From CAIKBL01 sp050247235 (GTDB taxonomy: Bacteria; Pseudomonadota; Gammaproteobacteria; Ga0077536), in NCBI GenBank assembly GCA_050247235.1, contig JBFWUN010000021.1:6534-70533 (forward strand): 64,000 nucleotides of DNA, given 5' to 3'. The notes below the pieces were generated by a model. It was not told where the DNA came from. It made no database searches and saw only the letters and a program-made list of their open reading frames with translations. The position numbers and the translations under genes are program-made. Shown here in pieces: positions 16,868 through 26,711 of the stretch; the first letter of the stretch is position 1, and each line of letters begins with the position of its first letter.

Positions 16868-17598
16868 ATAAAAGCATGTTCAAAGGAATCTTCTTCGACC
16901 TGGGCGGTACGCTGGTCAGCTACCGGCACGTCAATCGCGTGCACGCACCCATCCTGCTCGAGGCCGCCGCCCGTGCCGGCAAAGGCGATGCACCGCACGC
17001 GGTCAAGCACGCGTACGCACAGGCGTCCAGGGAAATCACCGAGCACTACGCGACGAAGGACTACTATCTCCATCGCGACTTCTTCCTCGACACCTTCCAT
17101 CGCTGCTTCGACCTGCTCGACGCCACGGTCACCGACGAGCTGCGCGCGTGGTACCAGCAGGAACACCTGACGCAGCTGCGCGACTGCCTGGAGGTCAAGC
17201 CCGACTGCCATCCCACGCTCGAGGCACTGAAGAATCGCCGCCTCTACCTGTCCATCGTGTCGAACATCGACGATGACATGCTGGAGCCGATCGTCGCGCG
17301 GGAGCGGCTCCATCGTTACCTCGATCACTGGACCAGCTCGGAGAGCGCCCGCTCGTGCAAGCCGCACCCCCGCTTCTTCGAAGTGTGCCTGGAGAAATCC
17401 GGGCTCGCGCCGCACGAGGTCCTGTTCGTCGGGGATTCGCCGGAGCACGATATCGACGGTGCGGCGCGCGTCGGCATGCAGACCGCGCTGGTGCTGAACG
17501 ACGGTGCCGAACCTCCGCTGCAGAGCGGCCGCGCACGCGCGACACCGGATTACGTGATTCACTCGCTGTCAGGATTGCTCGATCTCGTTCCCGCGTGA
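16864..17598 (+). CDS. HAD superfamily hydrolase
   Basis: The protein has 244 residues from the GTG at 16864 (which overlaps the pepN stop as GTGA), or 240 from the ATG at 16876. The first HAD motif is FFDLGGTL, with the nucleophilic aspartate followed by glycine where phosphatases usually have a second aspartate. Motif II is VSNIDDD near residue 135, and VLFVGDSPEHDIDGA near 185 is motif IV. The cap domain between motifs is helical, so this is subfamily IA. A phosphatase or dehalogenase-type hydrolase is likely; substrate unknown. It probably shares the pepN transcript. Confidence 0.88.
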   Translation: MNKSMFKGIFFDLGGTLVSYRHVNRVHAPILLEAAARAGKGDAPHAVKHAYAQASREITEHYATKDYYLHRDFFLDTFHRCFDLLDATVTDELRAWYQQEHLTQLRDCLEVKPDCHPTLEALKNRRLYLSIVSNIDDDMLEPIVARERLHRYLDHWTSSESARSCKPHPRFFEVCLEKSGLAPHEVLFVGDSPEHDIDGAARVGMQTALVLNDGAEPPLQSGRARATPDYVIHSLSGLLDLVPA

Positions 17599-17600
17599 AC

Positions 17601-17617
17601 GCGCCCCGAGGGGGCGC
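17601..17617 (+). terminator. Short GC hairpin after the HAD gene
   Basis: GCGCCCC (17601-17607) and GGGGCGC (17611-17617) form a perfect seven-pair stem with a three-base loop, three bases after the HAD stop. There is no U-tract, so it may be a pause, a processing element or a weak terminator. Confidence 0.35.
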
Positions 17618-17648
17618 GCCGCGCTCAACCACCCGACCGGAGGTACCG

Positions 17649-18041
17649 ATGACTCGCAAGCAGACCGTGATTCCCAAGGGCCAGGAAGCCTACTACGAGA
17701 ACTACCACTTTGCGCCCGCCATCAAGGATGGCAACCGGCTGTACTGTTCCGGCGTGATCGGAGTCGGTGCCGACGGCAAGCCGTCGGCCGACCCGGAGAC
17801 GCAGTTCGCGTGCGCGTTCGACACGCTGAAGTCCGTGCTGGACACCGCCGGTGTCGGGTTCGATCACGTGGTGGAGATGACCACGTTCCACGTCGGCCTG
17901 CAGCAGCACCTGGCGACGTTCATGCAGGTGAAGGATCGCTACGTGAAGGCGCCCTACCCGGCATGGACCGCGATCGGCATCACCGAACTGGCGTTTCCCG
18001 GCTCGCTGGTCGAGATCAAGGTGATCGCGCGGCTCGACTGA
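17649..18041 (+). CDS. RidA/YjgF family protein
   Basis: The protein has 130 residues, the normal RidA length. The N-terminal strand leads to LYCSGVIGVGADGKP, and helix DTLKSVLDTAGVGFDHVVEMTTF and the ending PGSLVEIKVIARLD match the family. The catalytic arginine of canonical RidA (Arg105 region) is not evident: the corresponding stretch reads YPAWTAIGI, so imine deaminase activity is doubtful. The start has a GGAGG site six bases upstream. It converges on the luciferase-like gene with three bases between the stops. Confidence 0.87.
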   Translation: MTRKQTVIPKGQEAYYENYHFAPAIKDGNRLYCSGVIGVGADGKPSADPETQFACAFDTLKSVLDTAGVGFDHVVEMTTFHVGLQQHLATFMQVKDRYVKAPYPAWTAIGITELAFPGSLVEIKVIARLD

Positions 18042-18044
18042 CCC

Positions 18045-19040
<996 letters not shown>

Positions 19041-19051
19041 CGCGCTTCTCC

Positions 19052-20194
19052 TCAGGTGAACACCGTCAGCACGCCGGTGTAAGCGTACAGGCGGTTGTGA
19101 AAGATCTCGCCGTTCGCGAAGAACCCGACGAGCGGCAGATCGCCCAACGCATCGGCCACCATCCGCAGCTCCTGCGCCTGGTCTCCGAACTGGTGCCGGC
19201 CGCGCGCGAGACAGGAGTAATACAGCGCGCCGCGCGGATGTTCCCCGAGTCGCGACGCGATCTCGCGCAGCATGCGCTGCAGGTCGGTGCGTGCGCTGTT
19301 GCCGTCGCGGCGACAGAACATCAGGGTGGCCCCGGGCGCCAGGGTCTCGCCTATCGCGAGCAGTTGCCGGGAAGGATCGATGCCGAGCAGGTTGCGCACG
19401 AGGTAGTCGCCGGTGTCCGAGCCGGCAATCGGCAGCGCGGCGAAGATGTAGCCCGCCGCGCGGCGCAGATCGTGCGCGATGACGTCGCCCACGTCCTCCT
19501 TGAAGACCGCGAGCGCCGGGCGATCATCGAGTTCGATGACGATGTTCCCCTCGCACGCGGTGACCTGGTGAACGGGGCCGATGGGCGTGCACCCCTGGGT
19601 GTGGCGCGTGACCACCGGGATCGCGGCCGAGCACAGCAGGCCCGACACCGCGCCGCCCGTCACACCACCCGCCACCTGCGGATGGTCGCCACGCGAGGAC
19701 GTCAGGCCGCCGACGCAGAACGCGCCAGGCACGGTCTCCGCAAGGCGGGTGATGAATGCCGGGATCCCGGCCTGCGAGGGATCGCCATGCAGCACGCCGA
19801 GGTGCTGCGGCGCGCGCGCGAGCCAGGTCGCGTCTTCCGCGCTGAATACCGGGCTCTCCGCACGCTGCGGAGACAGCATCCGGATCTCGTCCGGCGGCAA
19901 CGCGGCGGTCATTAGCGCGAGTGCGGGCGTGTCGTAATACTCCCGTGCCGTGGCGCAGATGCCGTAACCCACCGTGCCGGTCCACTGCACGTCGGGCGCA
20001 ACGTGCTGGAGCAGCGCGATGACGGCCGGGATCTCGTCCGCGAGCGCATCCGTCGCGTACACGAAACCGACGTTGGTCGCCGGAGACAGGGTCCCCAGCT
20101 GCGCGAGGCAATCGTCGACAAGCGCCGACGTGGCGCCCGGCATGCCCTGCGCATGCGCCAGGCGGAACCGGTCGCGCACCGGGCCTCCGCTCAC
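19052..20194 (-). CDS. FIST domain protein (FIST_N plus FIST_C)
   Basis: The protein has 380 residues. The N-terminal half has the FIST_N pattern NVGFVYATDALADEIPAVI and GTVGYGICATAREY; the C-terminal half is FIST_C with GALYYSCLARGRHQFG and PLVGFFANGEIFHN. FIST is a sensory domain thought to bind small ligands such as amino acids. Here it stands alone with no kinase, GGDEF or chemoreceptor module. The GTG start overlaps the stop of the ABM-like gene (GTGA), and the flavin oxidoreductase gene follows, suggesting a ligand-linked enzymatic unit rather than a classical signalling protein. Confidence 0.87.
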   Translation of the reverse strand: MSGGPVRDRFRLAHAQGMPGATSALVDDCLAQLGTLSPATNVGFVYATDALADEIPAVIALLQHVAPDVQWTGTVGYGICATAREYYDTPALALMTAALPPDEIRMLSPQRAESPVFSAEDATWLARAPQHLGVLHGDPSQAGIPAFITRLAETVPGAFCVGGLTSSRGDHPQVAGGVTGGAVSGLLCSAAIPVVTRHTQGCTPIGPVHQVTACEGNIVIELDDRPALAVFKEDVGDVIAHDLRRAAGYIFAALPIAGSDTGDYLVRNLLGIDPSRQLLAIGETLAPGATLMFCRRDGNSARTDLQRMLREIASRLGEHPRGALYYSCLARGRHQFGDQAQELRMVADALGDLPLVGFFANGEIFHNRLYAYTGVLTVFT

Positions 20195-20478
20195 CCCGGG
20201 AACGTCGCCACGCGTTCGAGCACCGTGAACTCGGGCGCGCCGCGGGTGCCGCTCGACTTCATCGTCTCCCGCACGGCCGGATCCGTCGTGAAGCGCTCGA
20301 AATCCTCGCGCGAACTCCAGTCGAACACCACCACCACTTCATCGGGCGTCTGGTCCACCTTGAAGAGTTGCGCCGAGCGGCTGCCGTGCTGCCGTCGCAT
20401 CGCCTGTCCGCGGGTTGCGAACACACTGATGAACGCCGGCAAATCCTCGATCCTGACCCTGCCGAGTATCGTGACCAT
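20191..20478 (-). CDS. Small ABM-like (dimeric alpha/beta barrel) protein
   Basis: The protein has 95 residues. Strand VTILGRVRIE, a helix, strand VVVVFDWSSREDFERFTTDP and a helix match the ferredoxin-like dimeric alpha/beta barrel of antibiotic biosynthesis monooxygenase/EthD-type proteins. No catalytic residues can be assigned. Its stop overlaps the start of the FIST gene by four bases, so the two are translationally coupled. Confidence 0.7.
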   Translation of the reverse strand: MVTILGRVRIEDLPAFISVFATRGQAMRRQHGSRSAQLFKVDQTPDEVVVVFDWSSREDFERFTTDPAVRETMKSSGTRGAPEFTVLERVATFPG

Positions 20479-20533
20479 GGGAGCACCTCCGTGCCTGCCA
20501 CTATACCGGAACTCCTCCAGGGTCAGAGGTCAC

Positions 20534-20758
20534 TCAGGGCGCGATCTCCACGCGCTTGCGGCGCGCGCCGGCACCGGCGCGGATGGAGACCCGACGCTTC
20601 GGCACCCCGAAGTGCGCCGCGATGAGTGCAATCAGCGCCGCATTCGCCTTGCCGTCGATCGGCGGTGCCTTCACCTCGGCGACGAACGCACCGTCCGGCA
20701 GCGGGATCAGCGCGTCGCGCCGCGCGCCCGGCTTGACGCGCACTTCGATGATCGTCAC
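20534..20758 (-). CDS. DUF167/YggU family protein
   Basis: The protein has 74 residues from the GTG at 20758, which overlaps the GNAT stop as GTGA, the same coupling seen for the FIST gene. An ATG at 20776 would add six residues and overlap the GNAT gene by 22 bases. The motif VKPGARRDAL, APPIDGKANAALI and the C-terminal GAGARRKRVEI are diagnostic for the YggU fold. The function is unknown; the family is often conserved beside housekeeping genes. Confidence 0.88.
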   Translation of the reverse strand: MTIIEVRVKPGARRDALIPLPDGAFVAEVKAPPIDGKANAALIALIAAHFGVPKRRVSIRAGAGARRKRVEIAP

Positions 20759-21327
20759 GCCCGCGTGCCCGGCCATTCCGCGCGCAGCAGGCTGTAGACC
20801 GCGGACGAGCGCACCCTCCCGTTCCACAGCACGCGCTCCTCGCGCAGGATGCCGTCCAGGTGCGCGCCGAGCTTCTCGATCGCCCGCCGCGAACGCAGGT
20901 TGAGCGCATCCGTCTGCAGCACCACGCGGTTGATGCCGAGGCGCTCGAACGCGAAGCCGAACAGCAGCTGCTTGCATTCGCGGTTGATCCCGCCGCCGTG
21001 GTGTGCGGACGCGAGCCAGGTGGCACCGATCTCGATGCTGCGGTGTGCGGGTTCGAACGCAAGGTACGACGTGCTGCCGATGCACGCGCCGTCCGCATGC
21101 CGGACGATCGCGAACGGCAGGCGCGTACCGCGGGCCTTCAGCGCGAGTGCGTGTTCGATCTCGCGCCGCATACCGGCCTCGTCGCGCGGCGGTTCGCGCA
21201 CCCACCATGTCCACAGCGCGGGATCATCCGCCACGCGCGCGCAGTCCGCGAGGTGCACGAGCGACAGCGGCGCCAGCCGGACGGTGGGGCCGGACAGTTC
21301 GAGCGTCGCGAGATCGTGCAGCGTCAT
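20755..21327 (-). CDS. GNAT family N-acetyltransferase
   Basis: The protein has 190 residues. It matches the RimJ/RimL-like branch: an N-terminal TVRLAPLSL strand, IGSTSYLAFEPAHRSIEIGATWL in the central sheet, and the acetyl-CoA pyrophosphate region and NLRSRRAIEKLGAHLDGI near the C-terminus. The substrate could be a ribosomal protein N-terminus, an amino acid or an aminoglycoside-like amine. The ATG at 21327 is four bases after the DUF3592 stop and the stop overlaps the YggU start. Confidence 0.9.
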   Translation of the reverse strand: MTLHDLATLELSGPTVRLAPLSLVHLADCARVADDPALWTWWVREPPRDEAGMRREIEHALALKARGTRLPFAIVRHADGACIGSTSYLAFEPAHRSIEIGATWLASAHHGGGINRECKQLLFGFAFERLGINRVVLQTDALNLRSRRAIEKLGAHLDGILREERVLWNGRVRSSAVYSLLRAEWPGTRA

Positions 21328-21331
21328 CGGC

Positions 21332-22174
21332 TCACCACGCCGGCGCCGGCCGGGACAGCAGCCACAGCGCCAACGCCCACACGCCGAAGTTGACCGCCAG
21401 CACGAGCATGCCGAACGCGGTTGCACGGGGCACCCGCGGATCCCTCAGCGCGAGCGCGCCGTAGCAGACAAGCCCGCCCGCGACCGCACCGAACCCCTGG
21501 TGAAACAGCACGATGAGTTCACCGCGTCCCCAGGCGACCCACAGCACGCCGCAGAACATCGCGACGAAACAGAGCCAGTAGGCCTGGCGGCGCCAGGAGG
21601 ACGGCGCCCGTCGCGCCGTGGCGGCCGCGGGGGAACGGGATTGCCCGCGAGACCGGCGCGCGGGTGGGCGTTCCGCGCGGTCGAGCAGCGGCGCGGCCAT
21701 GAACCATGCGCCGAGCGACAGCGGGAACGTCGCGAACAGCATCATCGCAATCGCCCCGCCGCGCAGCTGCCCGGGCTGTCCCGCGCGCGCCGGTGTCAGC
21801 GGACCGCGGGCCGGGATCACGCTGACCCGCTCGCCCTGCTCGTATCCTCCCGAGCGCGGTCCCGCCAGCGTCTGGCGCACGCCTGCCGAATCCACGTATT
21901 CGATCACGGGCTCCGGCGCAGTCACGTCATCGCCAACCGGCACGTCGCGTACGTCGACCACCCGGCCGGAGCGAATGCCGGCACCGGGCGCCGTGAACGC
22001 GCGGTATTCGAGCAGGAGCTGCACGGCGAACCAGGCCGCGACCGCGCCCGGGATCAGCAGCCCCGCCGCAAGTCCGAACTCGAACTGCGTCAGCGACCCC
22101 ACCACGAACCCCACCGCGATGCCCGCGAACAGCGCGCAGAAGAACCACAGCTGCGCCTGGCTCTCAAGTGCCAT
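21332..22174 (-). CDS. DUF3592-type integral membrane protein
   Basis: The protein has 280 residues. Two N-terminal hydrophobic segments (about residues 10-30 and 36-54) precede an extracytoplasmic beta domain with VVDVRDVPVG, a YVDSAGVRQTL strand and GERVSVIPARG, which resembles DUF3592. Further membrane segments follow near 145-165, 200-220, 225-245 and 255-275. A GTG one codon upstream (22177) is an alternative start. The gene is 21 bases after the quinoprotein stop, in the same leftward transcript. Function unknown. Confidence 0.75.
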   Translation of the reverse strand: MALESQAQLWFFCALFAGIAVGFVVGSLTQFEFGLAAGLLIPGAVAAWFAVQLLLEYRAFTAPGAGIRSGRVVDVRDVPVGDDVTAPEPVIEYVDSAGVRQTLAGPRSGGYEQGERVSVIPARGPLTPARAGQPGQLRGGAIAMMLFATFPLSLGAWFMAAPLLDRAERPPARRSRGQSRSPAAATARRAPSSWRRQAYWLCFVAMFCGVLWVAWGRGELIVLFHQGFGAVAGGLVCYGALALRDPRVPRATAFGMLVLAVNFGVWALALWLLSRPAPAW

Positions 22175-22195
22175 CACGGGCGACGGCAGCGCGTG

Positions 22196-24058
22196 CTACT
22201 TCGCTTTCGGCCCGTACGCGAGGAACACGTTGCCGGGCATTCCCCACAACCCGTACCCGGAGCCGAAGTACACCCAGCCGTCGACCACCGTGACCCCTGC
22301 GCCCTTGATGGCGCCGCCGTGCGCAGGCACGCCGTTCACGGTGGGATGACTGCCCTTGGTATCGACGTCCCAGATCACCTTGCCGGTGGCCGGATCGTAG
22401 GCGCGCATGTGGCCGTCCATCGATCCCGAGAACAGCACGCCGGGAATCAATGTCGCCGCCGCGGGCTGGCCCGCGTTGCAGCCCGGCGTGCCTTCGCAAT
22501 CGGGCCTGGCGGCGGGCGTGTTCCACGCTTCCGCGCCGTCGGCGATACGCACGGCGTACACACCGCCGGCTGCGCCGTGCGTGAACTTGGATTCCCACAC
22601 GTCCGAAATCGGCACGTAGACCGTGGTGTCGTCCGCGGCGAGGCCCCACTCGATGCCACCGAGCACGCCGCCGGGCGACAGCCGCTGCTGCCATAGCACC
22701 TTGCCATTCGCATCCGGATCGAGCGCGTGCAGCACGCCGGACTTCTGGCCCGCGAGCAGCACGCGCCGGCCGTCCGGCAGCCGGCGCAGGATCGCCGACG
22801 CGCCGAAATCGACATCCGGGCCGCACTTGTCCTTCACCACCGGGTCCGCCTGCGAGGACACGCATGCGAGCGAGAACGCATCATCGGGCGTGGCCTGCAT
22901 GTGCCAGCGGATCGCGCCCGTCTGCAGGTCCATCGCGACGACTGCATCGCTGGTGGTGGCAGCCGGCGCGGAGTAGCTGTCGCCCGTGGTCACGTACAGC
23001 ACCCCGGCGCCGGCATCCACGGTGGGCTGCGACCACACTGCGGCGCCGGACGGTCCCCACAGCTGCGTGCCGGTGGTGGTCATCTCCGTCTTCACCGGCG
23101 CCTCGGGGATCACGTACGACTTCCAGATCTGCCGGCCCGTCTGCGCGTCCAGCGCGACCACGCTGCCGCGGAACGTGCAGCATTCGTACTTGGGCGATGC
23201 GCCCGCGAGTTCCTCGAACGACGCCACCGGCACGTACAGCACGTCACCGTGCCGCGCGATCGAGCCCGTGACGAGCGCGTACGGGTGATCGTCCACCTTG
23301 ACCTGCCAGATCAGCTCGCCGGTATCTGCATCCAGCGCGTACACGTGCGCGCTGCGATCGCCGGTGATGAGCACGAAGCGGCCGTCCGGCCGGCGCTCCA
23401 CGAGGATTGCGCCGCGCACCGCGGCGGGCGTGGGAAACTTCCAGTGCGCGCAGCCGGTGCGCGCGTCGAGCGCGTAGATGCCGCCTTCGTGCGAACCGAG
23501 AAACAGGCGGCCACCGACCACCGCCGGCTGCGTGGAGACGGTGGTGCCGCCGGGAAACCCGAACGCCCACTTGAGTTCGAGGTCCGGCAGGTCCGCCGCC
23601 GTGAGCCCGGCGTGGGCGGCGGGCTGGAAGTGCGTGTTGTCGGCATCGAGTCCCCAGCCCGACCAGTGCGGCTGATCGAGCGCATCTGCCGCGATCGGTG
23701 GCGATGCCGCGCAGCGCTGGAGCTGCTCTTCGCCCCTGGCCGGGATGGGTACGCTGCCCCATTCGATCCCGGACGCGTACACCGCGACCGCCCGCTTCTC
23801 GATTTCGCCGAGCGAGGCTGCGACGGGCATCATCTGCCCCACGGTCAGCGCGGCGAAGATCTTCTCCGGCGGCAGCTTCGCCATCTCAGCCGGCGTCATC
23901 GCGCGCGGCGCCGGTGTTGCGCTGTGACAGGCTGCGCAGTGCGCATCGAACAACTGCCTGCCGATCATCTTGTCGTCGTCCGCGTGCGCCGCCGCAAGCG
24001 CCAGCCACCCCATCGCCACGAGTCCCGCGCCGCGTCCAAGCCAGGTCCGCATGTTCAC
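22196..24058 (-). CDS. Quinoprotein dehydrogenase-like beta-propeller with N-terminal cytochrome c
   Basis: The protein has 620 residues with a signal peptide cut near residue 26. A class I c-type haem site, CAACH at residues 41-45, is followed by an axial-methionine region (QMMPVAA). From about residue 125 there are repeated WxxG-type propeller blades (ALDARTG, ALDADTG, ALDAQTG, ALDPDANG) as in PQQ-dependent alcohol and polyvinyl alcohol dehydrogenases. The N-terminal cytochrome order matches polyvinyl alcohol dehydrogenase; most quinohaemoprotein alcohol dehydrogenases have it at the C-terminus. It would oxidise an alcohol in the periplasm and pass electrons to its own haem. PQQ binding is inferred. 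Confidence 0.85.
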   Translation of the reverse strand: MNMRTWLGRGAGLVAMGWLALAAAHADDDKMIGRQLFDAHCAACHSATPAPRAMTPAEMAKLPPEKIFAALTVGQMMPVAASLGEIEKRAVAVYASGIEWGSVPIPARGEEQLQRCAASPPIAADALDQPHWSGWGLDADNTHFQPAAHAGLTAADLPDLELKWAFGFPGGTTVSTQPAVVGGRLFLGSHEGGIYALDARTGCAHWKFPTPAAVRGAILVERRPDGRFVLITGDRSAHVYALDADTGELIWQVKVDDHPYALVTGSIARHGDVLYVPVASFEELAGASPKYECCTFRGSVVALDAQTGRQIWKSYVIPEAPVKTEMTTTGTQLWGPSGAAVWSQPTVDAGAGVLYVTTGDSYSAPAATTSDAVVAMDLQTGAIRWHMQATPDDAFSLACVSSQADPVVKDKCGPDVDFGASAILRRLPDGRRVLLAGQKSGVLHALDPDANGKVLWQQRLSPGGVLGGIEWGLAADDTTVYVPISDVWESKFTHGAAGGVYAVRIADGAEAWNTPAARPDCEGTPGCNAGQPAAATLIPGVLFSGSMDGHMRAYDPATGKVIWDVDTKGSHPTVNGVPAHGGAIKGAGVTVVDGWVYFGSGYGLWGMPGNVFLAYGPKAK

Positions 24059-24153
24059 TCCTCCGATTCGTTCGCGCCGACTCTAAAGGCCCGTGCCCGA
24101 TTCCGCCACCGGGCCGCGGGCCCCGTACCCGTGCGCCACCGGCGTTCGGCGGG

Positions 24154-24181
24154 TTCACGGCACATCGATAGCCGCTACACT
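24154..24181 (+). promoter_or_regulatory. Promoter candidate for the MFS operon
   Basis: TTCACG at 24154-24159 and TACACT at 24176-24181 are spaced by 16 bases in the 149-base divergent region between the quinoprotein and MFS genes, 26 bases before the MFS ATG. Confidence 0.35.
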
Positions 24182-24207
24182 TGCGCCCTTTACCCCGGAA
24201 ACCCGCC

Positions 24208-25467
24208 ATGGCCGCCTCTCGCCGTCAACAGCTCGCCGCCGCCGTGATCGGCAACGCGCTCGAGTGGTACGACTTCGTCGTGTTCGGCTTCCTCACCGTG
24301 ATCATCTCGCGACTGTTCTTCCCGGACGAGAACGAACTGCTCGCGCTACTCAAGACCACCGCGACGTTCGGCGTGGGCTTCTTCATGCGCCCCATTGGCG
24401 GAATCGCACTCGGCATCTACGCCGACCGCCACGGCCGCAAGGCGGCATTGCAGCTCATCATGGGACTGATGACGCTCGCGCTGCTGATCATCGCGTGCGC
24501 GCCGCCGTACGCCGCGATCGGCATCGGCGCGCCGATCCTGATCGTTGTCGCCCGGCTGCTGCAGGGGTTCGCGACTGGCGGGGAATTCGCCATCGCCACG
24601 TCCTTCCTGGTGGAGATCGCACCGCGGCACCAGCGCGGGCTGTACGGGTCGATGCAGCAGTTCGGGCTCGCGCTCGCCGCGCTCGGCGGCGCGCTCGCGG
24701 GGATGTCCGTGACCGTGCTGCTGACCCCGGAGCAGCTCGATTCGTGGGGTTGGCGCGTGCCGTTCATCGTGGGACTGCTGATCGCGCCGGTCGGACTTTA
24801 CATCCGCCGGCACCTCGAGGATCCGGAGGAATTCGTTGCGAGCCGCGCGCGCCAGCCGGCGCAGCGGCGGTCGTTCCTGGCGATGCTCGCGTTGAACGCG
24901 CGCGGCGTGGTGGTGACGTTCGGCCTCATCATCTGCGGCACCATCACCTACTACGTGCTGCTGGTGTACATGCCGACATTCGCACGCACGCAGCTCGGGA
25001 TGTCGCTGTCGGACGCGTTCAAGGTGCAGGTGATCGCGCTGCTGTGCCTGAGCGCCGTGGTGCCGGTATTCGGAATGCTGTCAGACCGCGTGGGCCGCCG
25101 GCCGGTGCTGATTGGCGGCTGCCTGCTGCTGCTCGCGGCGCTGTACCCGCTGTTCGCGCGCACGCACGCGGCGCCCGGGTTCGGCAGCCTGCTGCTGATG
25201 CAGGTGACCCTGTGCAGCCTGCTCGGCGTGTACTACGGCGCGGTGGCAACCGCGGTGGCCGAGCAGTTCGATCCGCGCGTGCGCTCGACCGGGTTGTCGC
25301 TCGCCTACAACCTGGCGGTGATGCTGTTTGGCGGGTTCGCGCAGTTCTTCGTCACCTTGATGATCGATTACAGCGGCGATCCGCTCGCTGCCGCCTACTA
25401 CGTGATGTTCGGCTGCGTGGTCGGTCTCGTTGCCGCGTGTTTCGTGCGCGAACCGCGGCACGCCTGA
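24208..25467 (+). CDS. MFS transporter, metabolite:H+ symporter (MHS) type
   Basis: The protein has 419 residues and twelve predicted membrane helices. IGNALEWYDFVVFGFL near residues 15-30 is the hallmark first helix of the MHS family (ProP, citrate, shikimate, dicarboxylate symporters). The loop 2-3 motif GIYADRHGRKAALQLIMG and the equivalent LSDRVGRRPVLIGG after helix 8 are both intact. It probably imports an organic acid or osmolyte with protons. The ATG at 24208 is used since the frame upstream (TTG at 24181) adds no family residues. A second MFS gene starts three bases after the stop. Confidence 0.93.
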   Translation: MAASRRQQLAAAVIGNALEWYDFVVFGFLTVIISRLFFPDENELLALLKTTATFGVGFFMRPIGGIALGIYADRHGRKAALQLIMGLMTLALLIIACAPPYAAIGIGAPILIVVARLLQGFATGGEFAIATSFLVEIAPRHQRGLYGSMQQFGLALAALGGALAGMSVTVLLTPEQLDSWGWRVPFIVGLLIAPVGLYIRRHLEDPEEFVASRARQPAQRRSFLAMLALNARGVVVTFGLIICGTITYYVLLVYMPTFARTQLGMSLSDAFKVQVIALLCLSAVVPVFGMLSDRVGRRPVLIGGCLLLLAALYPLFARTHAAPGFGSLLLMQVTLCSLLGVYYGAVATAVAEQFDPRVRSTGLSLAYNLAVMLFGGFAQFFVTLMIDYSGDPLAAAYYVMFGCVVGLVAACFVREPRHA

Positions 25468-25470
25468 GCC

Positions 25471-26694
25471 ATGCGCACATCGCGATCCCCGATGCCCTGG
25501 GCACTCGTTGCCGCCGCCGGCGGCATCCTGCTGCTCAACATGGGTGCGCGGCAGTCCTTGGGCCTGTTCATCGCACCGATCGATGCGACGCGTCCCGTGG
25601 ACCTGGTAGGCATCAGCTTCGCGTTCGCCGTCTCTCAGCTGGTGTGGGGCGCAGTCCAGCCGGTGTTCGGCGCGCTGGTCGAGCGCTGGGGCACGTTCCG
25701 GATCATCGTGCTCGGCGCCGCGCTGGTGGCGATCGGCACCGCCGCCACACCGTACGTGCAGTCGTCCGCGGGACTTTCGCTGACGCTCGGGGTGCTTGCT
25801 GCGGCCGGCGCAGGCGCCGGCAGCTTCTCCATCCTGATCGGCTGGCTGGCGCGTCATGTGCCGGATGAACGGCGCGCGCTCGCTTCCGGCGTGATCAATG
25901 CCGGCTCGTCGCTCGGGCAGTTCGTGTTCGCGCCGCTTACACAGTGGCTGATTGAAACCTGGGGCTGGGTCCACGCGCTGCACGTGCTCGCGGCGAGCGC
26001 GCTGGCGGTGATACCGCTTGCGTGGCTGCTGGCGCGCGGGACCGCGCGCGTTGCGCTGCCGGCGGCGCCCGCCGGGGAAATCACGCACCTGGGAGCACAA
26101 CTCCGCGTCGCGTTCCGCGATCGCAGCTACCTGCTGGTGCACGCCGGGTTTTTCACGTGCGGGTTCCACATCGGCTTCCTGACCACGCACCTGCCGGGGG
26201 AAGTCGCGCTGTGCAGCCTGGCGCCCACGGTCTCTGCGCGTGCCCTCGCACTCATTGGCCTGTTCAACATCGCGGGCAGCGTGATTGCCGGTTGGCTCTG
26301 CCAGCGCCACCGGATGAAGCACGTGCTGGCCGCGATGTACGCGAGCCGCGCGGTGCTGATCGTCGCGTACCTGTTCGCGCCGAAGACACCGTTCACGTTC
26401 TACGCTTTCGCCGCGGCGCTCGGCTTTACGTGGCTGGCGACGGTACCGCCCACCGCGGGGCTGGTGGGCAAGCTGTTCGGCACGCGTTTTCTCGCCACCC
26501 TGTTCGGACTCGCGTTGTTCTCGCACCAGGTGGGCGGGTTCTTCGGGGCCTGGCTTGGCGGCGTGACGATGAGCCGCTACGGCGACTACACGTGGATGTG
26601 GTACGCGGACGCCGTGCTGGCGTTGCTGGCCGCCGCCGCCAACCTGCCGATCCGCGAGGCACCACTGGCGCGGCCCCTCGTCCGCGCAACCTGA
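25471..26694 (+). CDS. MFS transporter, monocarboxylate/oxalate-formate antiporter type
   Basis: The protein has 407 residues and about twelve hydrophobic helices. The N-terminal GGILLLNMGARQSLGLFIAP and ISFAFAVSQLVWGAVQP resemble the OFA/monocarboxylate porter branch (arginine-rich first helix, GxxQ in helix 2). It follows the MHS transporter by three bases and precedes the DUF2237 gene by 17, so all three likely share one transcript. The substrate is unknown; a carboxylate is the reasonable guess. Confidence 0.92.
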   Translation: MRTSRSPMPWALVAAAGGILLLNMGARQSLGLFIAPIDATRPVDLVGISFAFAVSQLVWGAVQPVFGALVERWGTFRIIVLGAALVAIGTAATPYVQSSAGLSLTLGVLAAAGAGAGSFSILIGWLARHVPDERRALASGVINAGSSLGQFVFAPLTQWLIETWGWVHALHVLAASALAVIPLAWLLARGTARVALPAAPAGEITHLGAQLRVAFRDRSYLLVHAGFFTCGFHIGFLTTHLPGEVALCSLAPTVSARALALIGLFNIAGSVIAGWLCQRHRMKHVLAAMYASRAVLIVAYLFAPKTPFTFYAFAAALGFTWLATVPPTAGLVGKLFGTRFLATLFGLALFSHQVGGFFGAWLGGVTMSRYGDYTWMWYADAVLALLAAAANLPIREAPLARPLVRAT

Positions 26695-26711
26695 TCCCGC
26701 AGGAGGAAACA

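Noticed and set aside
21332..22177. Choosing the GTG at 22177 as the start of the DUF3592 gene
   Set aside because: The next codon is an ATG in the same frame, so the difference is one residue; the ATG is preferred.
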